Assembly (NCBI RefSeq): GCF_020520425.1
Contig: NC_079490.1
Location: forward strand, 58,692,517-58,756,516
Origin: Spinacia oleracea
Lineage: Eukaryota > Streptophyta > Magnoliopsida > Caryophyllales > Amaranthaceae
Direction: 5' to 3'
Length of the DNA: 64,000 nucleotides
Made by a program: the position numbers and the translations under genes. Positions 60,053-64,000 of this stretch are shown here, in pieces (position 1 is the stretch's first letter; each line of letters begins with the position of its first letter). Below the pieces are notes generated by a model, which had not been told where the DNA came from, searched no databases, and saw only the letters and a list, made by a program, of their open reading frames with translations.

Positions 60053-60851
60053 TGTGTGGGGATCAAAAAACACGACGTGGCGCCTTTAAAGAGAGTATAC
60101 GGCCCGCACGACTTTTCCCCTCTGGATGTGGCAAGCATATTAGGTAAATAGGAACTAACTGTGGGCGTTAGCCTCTTTTACTAGTATATAGGAGTCGTCA
60201 TTCAGGTTTTTGTGGTATTCCTGGAGTGCAAACATATTTGACTCACAACGGCCATAGGTTCCCTTGTGATCCCTGGTGTGGAGATCCCTCAACGTACACA
60301 GCGTAGCAGAGATTGGGAATTCGGGGGGACGTTTACTAATACGGGGAGTGCCCAACATTAGCCCACGCAGTGCGGTCCTTACTAGTTCAATTGTGATGAC
60401 GATGGGACATGAATTATGCTACTCTACTACTTTGGATTGATTTAATGCACAGATATTATTAAATAGATGTGAAAACGCTGATTTAGGTAATTTAAGGTGC
60501 TTAGCAAAAAACCGGTTTTTCCAAGAGTTATCTGATTTAGGCGTGAATAATATAACATATTAAAGTGAACAGATTTATATGGTGATGAAAGCTGTAAAAT
60601 ATAGACGCAAGTTACAGTATGGCGTAGACTATACTACGGTTCTCAGGAACACCTACCACTTGACTTTACTAGCTTTCCGCTTGACCTTCGAACTTTCCAA
60701 CGACTGACAGACTTCGAGACGGGATTCTTCCAGAGTTTTGTATGTTTTAGGCTTAAGGATTAGCTTAAAACTTCGGCAGTGCTTCGGCAGTATTCAGACT
60801 ATTTAAGGTGGTCGTGCGGGCAAGGTCTGCTTAACGAGGTGTTAATGCGGC
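60053..60851. other. Possible left part of an unclassified LTR
   Basis: Starts with TGTGTGGGGATC, more GC-balanced than its left neighbour, and is interrupted by the solo LTR at 60852. Together with 63062-63794, which ends GGCGTCTACA, it could form one LTR with TG...CA ends of about 1.5 kb. No matching flank duplication or second copy is in the window, so this is only a suggestion. Confidence 0.3.
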
Positions 60852-63056
60852 TGATGAGCGACATTTATGTCGCTCTTAGCTTAGGATTTTTGTTCATTTT
60901 ATTAGCATTTTATTATTATTTTTGCTTAGTTTTATCGTTTTTAGTTCGTTTATTGCATTTTTGCATTTATCGTAACATTTTCTCGTCTTGCGTATATTTT
61001 AATCGTTTTTGCTCTAAATGTGCCTTTTGTGCGCATTCTGATTGCGTAAGAGTCATTTTGAGTATTAACGTGTTAATATTGTGTCATTATGCTTGTCGAC
61101 GAGTTATATGTTTTACAATTTGTAAAAATGATTAACGAATTAATATTTTGATTTTCGATTGTTAATAAAATGCTTTACGATTTCTATGTGTAGCGACGAA
61201 GTAATTAACTTAGCTTCTGCCCACACGACCAACACAACAACAACTACACGCAAGCAGGCCAACAACACTCGAGCTACCTCACGATCAACGGCCCAAGTGG
61301 TACACTCGAGCTGTGCACAAGAACAGTTGCTATGCTGTTGTTTGAGCTTCGTTGCTGCCCATTTTAGTGCCTTGATTCAGGCCTTGTAGCATCACGACAG
61401 TACTGCCACACGAGCAGCCTCTTGTGCTCACATTAGCTCCATGGAAGTACCTTAATAGCAGCATCACAACAACAGCTCGAGCAGAACAGTGCAGCAACAA
61501 CACCGCAATTACAGTAGCTGTGCACTCAGCTTCGTTGCAGCCCAAATTCGAGCTCTTTACAGCAGCCCTTAGTGCTCACTTGAGAACCTTGCAGAAGCTA
61601 TAGCTTGAGCAGAACAGCGCAGCAACACGCAGCAATCAGAACAGCAACAACGTGAGAAGAACAGCAGTAGAACTGCCAGCTGCAGTGATGTGCGATTGCA
61701 CAGCTTGTCTGTCTGGTCGCACAAGACCTGATGCGATCGTTTAACAGTGCTCGAGCGCACAAACTGCAGTTTACAAACAGAAGCTCGTGAATTTTTTTGT
61801 GCGACCGAACATAATTTGCTGTGCGAGCGACCAGCTCTTGTGCGACAGAACATACCCTTGTTCGATCACACAAGTGCGCGGGACTGATGTTATAAAAACT
61901 TAAATCGCAGCGAAGTTCATTAGTTCGAAAAATTACGTAATTATTTTTAGATTTCATTTTAGGATTTCAAAATTAGAATTCTAGATAGAGAACTAGATTA
62001 GGGCTTAGATTAGTGGTTAGGATTAGGATTCTTAGCATCAAATTCTTAATTCTTAGTTGATTCAAACTCTAAATTTCAGATTTTTTTTCTCTTTCATTTG
62101 AGTTTTGTTCTTCAATTTTGTTCTTCAAGTTTGATGCAATTTCTACAATTCAAGGTATAATTATAATTCTTCTTTTGATTTGTTCTTTCAATTCTTTCAT
62201 GCTTCGTTAATTTCGTTCTTGCTTTGATTTTATTGTTGAATTCTAGAATTAGTTTCATTCTTTGAATTTCATTGATTTTCCCCCAATTTTTGGAGGTTTG
62301 AATTTTCTGAATTTTCTTGATTCAATTAGTTTCTTTAATTCAATTAGACTCATTATTAGGATTAATTTTAGTATAATTTTGATGTTAATCATGCTAATTG
62401 AGTAGTTTTAGTGTAGAGGTTAGCGTTGAAGCCTTGGGATTGAATTTGGGAAATTTTAGGGAAATTCATGATTGATGTTGTGATTAAATGTGATTTGGTG
62501 ATAGGATATCCATGACTAATTGAGTAGCAGTTGCAAATGCTATTTGATTGGAATTGATTGGATTGCATAGTCTAGGTTTGCCAAGACATTGTGAGCCTAT
62601 TTTATGCAAGTGAATAGTGGTTCCTATATGCAAGTTATCTAGTTTAGGATTAGGCGAAAGCTTTTCCATAGATTAGATGCTTCGCGTGCTCCATCCGAGA
62701 GGTGACGAGCACGTCATTAGTTTCTATTCCCCTATGCACTAAGTCGTTGAATAATCATGATTGTTTTGACCTTGTTCTTCCATTAATTCAATTTCCATAG
62801 CCGATTCCCAAAATCTCTAGAATTTCTTTATTTGTTTGTATTTCGTGCTTTTCTTGCTTTCATTAGATTAATTCAAAAACTCATTTTCCATCCGAACTAG
62901 CTTTTGAACGCATTAGATTGAAAAGTCAAACATATTCACTCTCTTGGGACGATCCCTATGCTTGCGGCTATAGTCCATATAGCCGGTTAGTTAGGAGTTT
63001 ATAAATTTTGTTTGGTTAGGTGGTTTTCTTTTCCACGACGAAAAATCGCCTTATCA
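60852..63056 (+). repeat. Athila-like solo LTR
   Basis: 2205 bp beginning TGATGAGCGACATTTATGTC and ending CGCCTTATCA, the same ends as the LTRs at 1395-3008 and 6327-7938. It is flanked by a perfect 5-bp duplication GCGGC (60847-60851, 63057-63061). No internal region is present, so it arose by recombination between the two LTRs of a full element. The middle is rich in CAGCAACA-type and GTGCGA-type motifs. It is longer than the LTRs at the left of the window and belongs to a related subfamily. Confidence 0.9.
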
Positions 63057-63061
63057 GCGGC

Positions 63062-63794
63062 AGACAACACGAATACGGGACAGAGAAAAGCTTCGGTCAA
63101 TACTCAAGCTTAGGGTTTTAGGCTAGGAATATGTGTTATTTTTCGGAATTTAGAGCCCCTATTTATAGTAAAATAGGCCAGAATAAGATAAATCTAAGAA
63201 ATGTGAGTTTTTCGACTTAGATCTGTGCAGCGCTAGAAATTTCCAGCGCTTGGATCAGGAGCACTGTTATTTTCTAGCGCTTCACATCCTCAGCGCCAGA
63301 TGTGTTTTGTAACAGTTGGATTAAACTGTATCTTTGCGTGATCGTGTGAGAAAAAAATTGCAGTGCCGGAAAATAATGGAGCTTTAGATTTGGGCGCTGG
63401 AATATTGTGGCGCGTACGTTGCCAGCGCTAGGATTTTCTAGCGTTGGTGTTTTACTTCAATTTTCCAGTTTTATCGCTTTTTACCTGAATCTCACTCACG
63501 GTTTCTATCCTTTAGAATATGAGTTGAGATGCAACTCTTACCCTTTGTCCAACGATAAATCGTAATGCAACTTAAACACTCGGATATTTTATCTTGTACA
63601 GTTACCATTTTGGGCAGCGTTCAGGCATAACAGTTACTATAAATAGTAGTTTCTAAAAATGGAAATACGGTTTACGAGATCATCAGTTAGTCATGATTCG
63701 TTCGTGGCATATTTAGGAAAACTTAGTCAAGCGGTGTTTGGTTTCATCATCGAACACACCGTATCGGGCCTAGGGACAAATGTAGGCGTCTACA
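63062..63794. other. Possible right part of an unclassified LTR
   Basis: Contains repeated AGCGCT/CCAGCGC motifs (63220-63450) and ends TGTAGGCGTCTACA, a near-palindromic end. See 60053-60851 for the proposed left part. Confidence 0.3.
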
Positions 63795-63936
63795 GTTAGA
63801 CCCCACTTTGATTGAGTCTGGGCAAACGACGATAATCAAAGTATTGGTAGACGGAGTGCGTCTAGAACCTAGTCTGGTTAGGATCAAGTCCAACCGAGGG
63901 TCTCACGAGCCCCCGAGTGATAACATTTGACTTAAG
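63795..63936. other. Unassigned spacer
   Basis: 142 bases starting GTTAGACCCCAC. If the preceding unit is an LTR this would be the start of its interior, but it does not match a common primer-binding site. Confidence 0.25.
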
Positions 63937-64000
63937 TGTAACACCCCGACAATTCTCCCTTTTCTAGAATAATCTTTTTAATATTTACAAATATAGAGAA
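63937..64000 (-). repeat. Start of a gypsy LTR in reverse orientation, cut by window end
   Basis: TGTAACACCCCGACA is the reverse complement of an LTR end like that at 35972 (TGTCGGGGTGTTACA), and the following bases stay similar (TTTTCTAGAATAA against TTTTCTAAAATAA). Confidence 0.7.

Noticed and set aside
61159..61957. Frames rich in Cys, Ser and Thr in the solo LTR
   Set aside because: They come from CAGCAACA-type simple sequence inside the LTR.

Overview
The window is nuclear DNA from a flowering plant, probably a eudicot; the species cannot be fixed from the sequence. It is AT-rich and about four fifths of it is LTR retrotransposons inserted into one another, with a CACTA DNA transposon, a LINE-type remnant and a few exon-sized pieces of ordinary plant genes (an Mpv17/PMP22-family gene, a GH9 endoglucanase, possibly a Twinkle-like gene). 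No rRNA, tRNA or CRISPR array was recognised.

Layout. (1) 1-11566: an old Ty1/copia element, 'Copia-1', whose 5' two thirds are inverted inside its own borders. A 6.5 kb non-autonomous Athila-like gypsy element (1395-7938, LTRs 1.6 kb) is nested in the inverted part. (2) 11567-14875 and 25316-28313: the nearest thing to host sequence, with two Mpv17/PMP22-like exon matches, a possible Twinkle-like exon and a degenerate zf-RVT/RNase H fragment. Into it went 'Copia-B' (14876-25315, minus strand), a full-length 10.4 kb copia element with 1372-bp LTRs that look identical, a perfect ATTAT target-site duplication and an open polyprotein. (3) 28314-31866: a CACTA element (28435-31614, 3-bp duplication ACA) carrying a GH9 exon, set inside remains of another CACTA-like element. 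(4) 31867-35972: decayed gypsy RT/RNase H/integrase plus a 2.84 kb 3' LTR. (5) 35973-39513: leader and scraps of an older relative of Copia-B ('Copia-A2'). (6) 39514-58788: 'Copia-C' (plus strand, duplication GGAAC), inserted in A2, with 'Copia-D' (minus strand) inserted in its 3' LTR. The two 3' LTRs have collapsed into one 518-bp palindrome, so C and D form an inverted pair with about 7.7 kb arms. (7) 58794-64000: unassigned sequence, a TSD-flanked Athila-like solo LTR (60852-63056), possible flanks of another LTR, and the first 64 bases of a gypsy LTR in reverse orientation.

Copia-B, C and D encode polyproteins differing at only a few residues, all with gag, protease, integrase, RT and RNase H motifs intact, so the family was active very recently. 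The most unusual structure is the C/D palindrome: both arms share a private 255-bp LTR deletion and D-type sequence variants, and neither element keeps a 3' R region, so read-through transcription could give long hairpin RNA. Next are the inverted Copia-1 with a duplicated LTR segment at its inversion ends, and the gene-carrying CACTA element.
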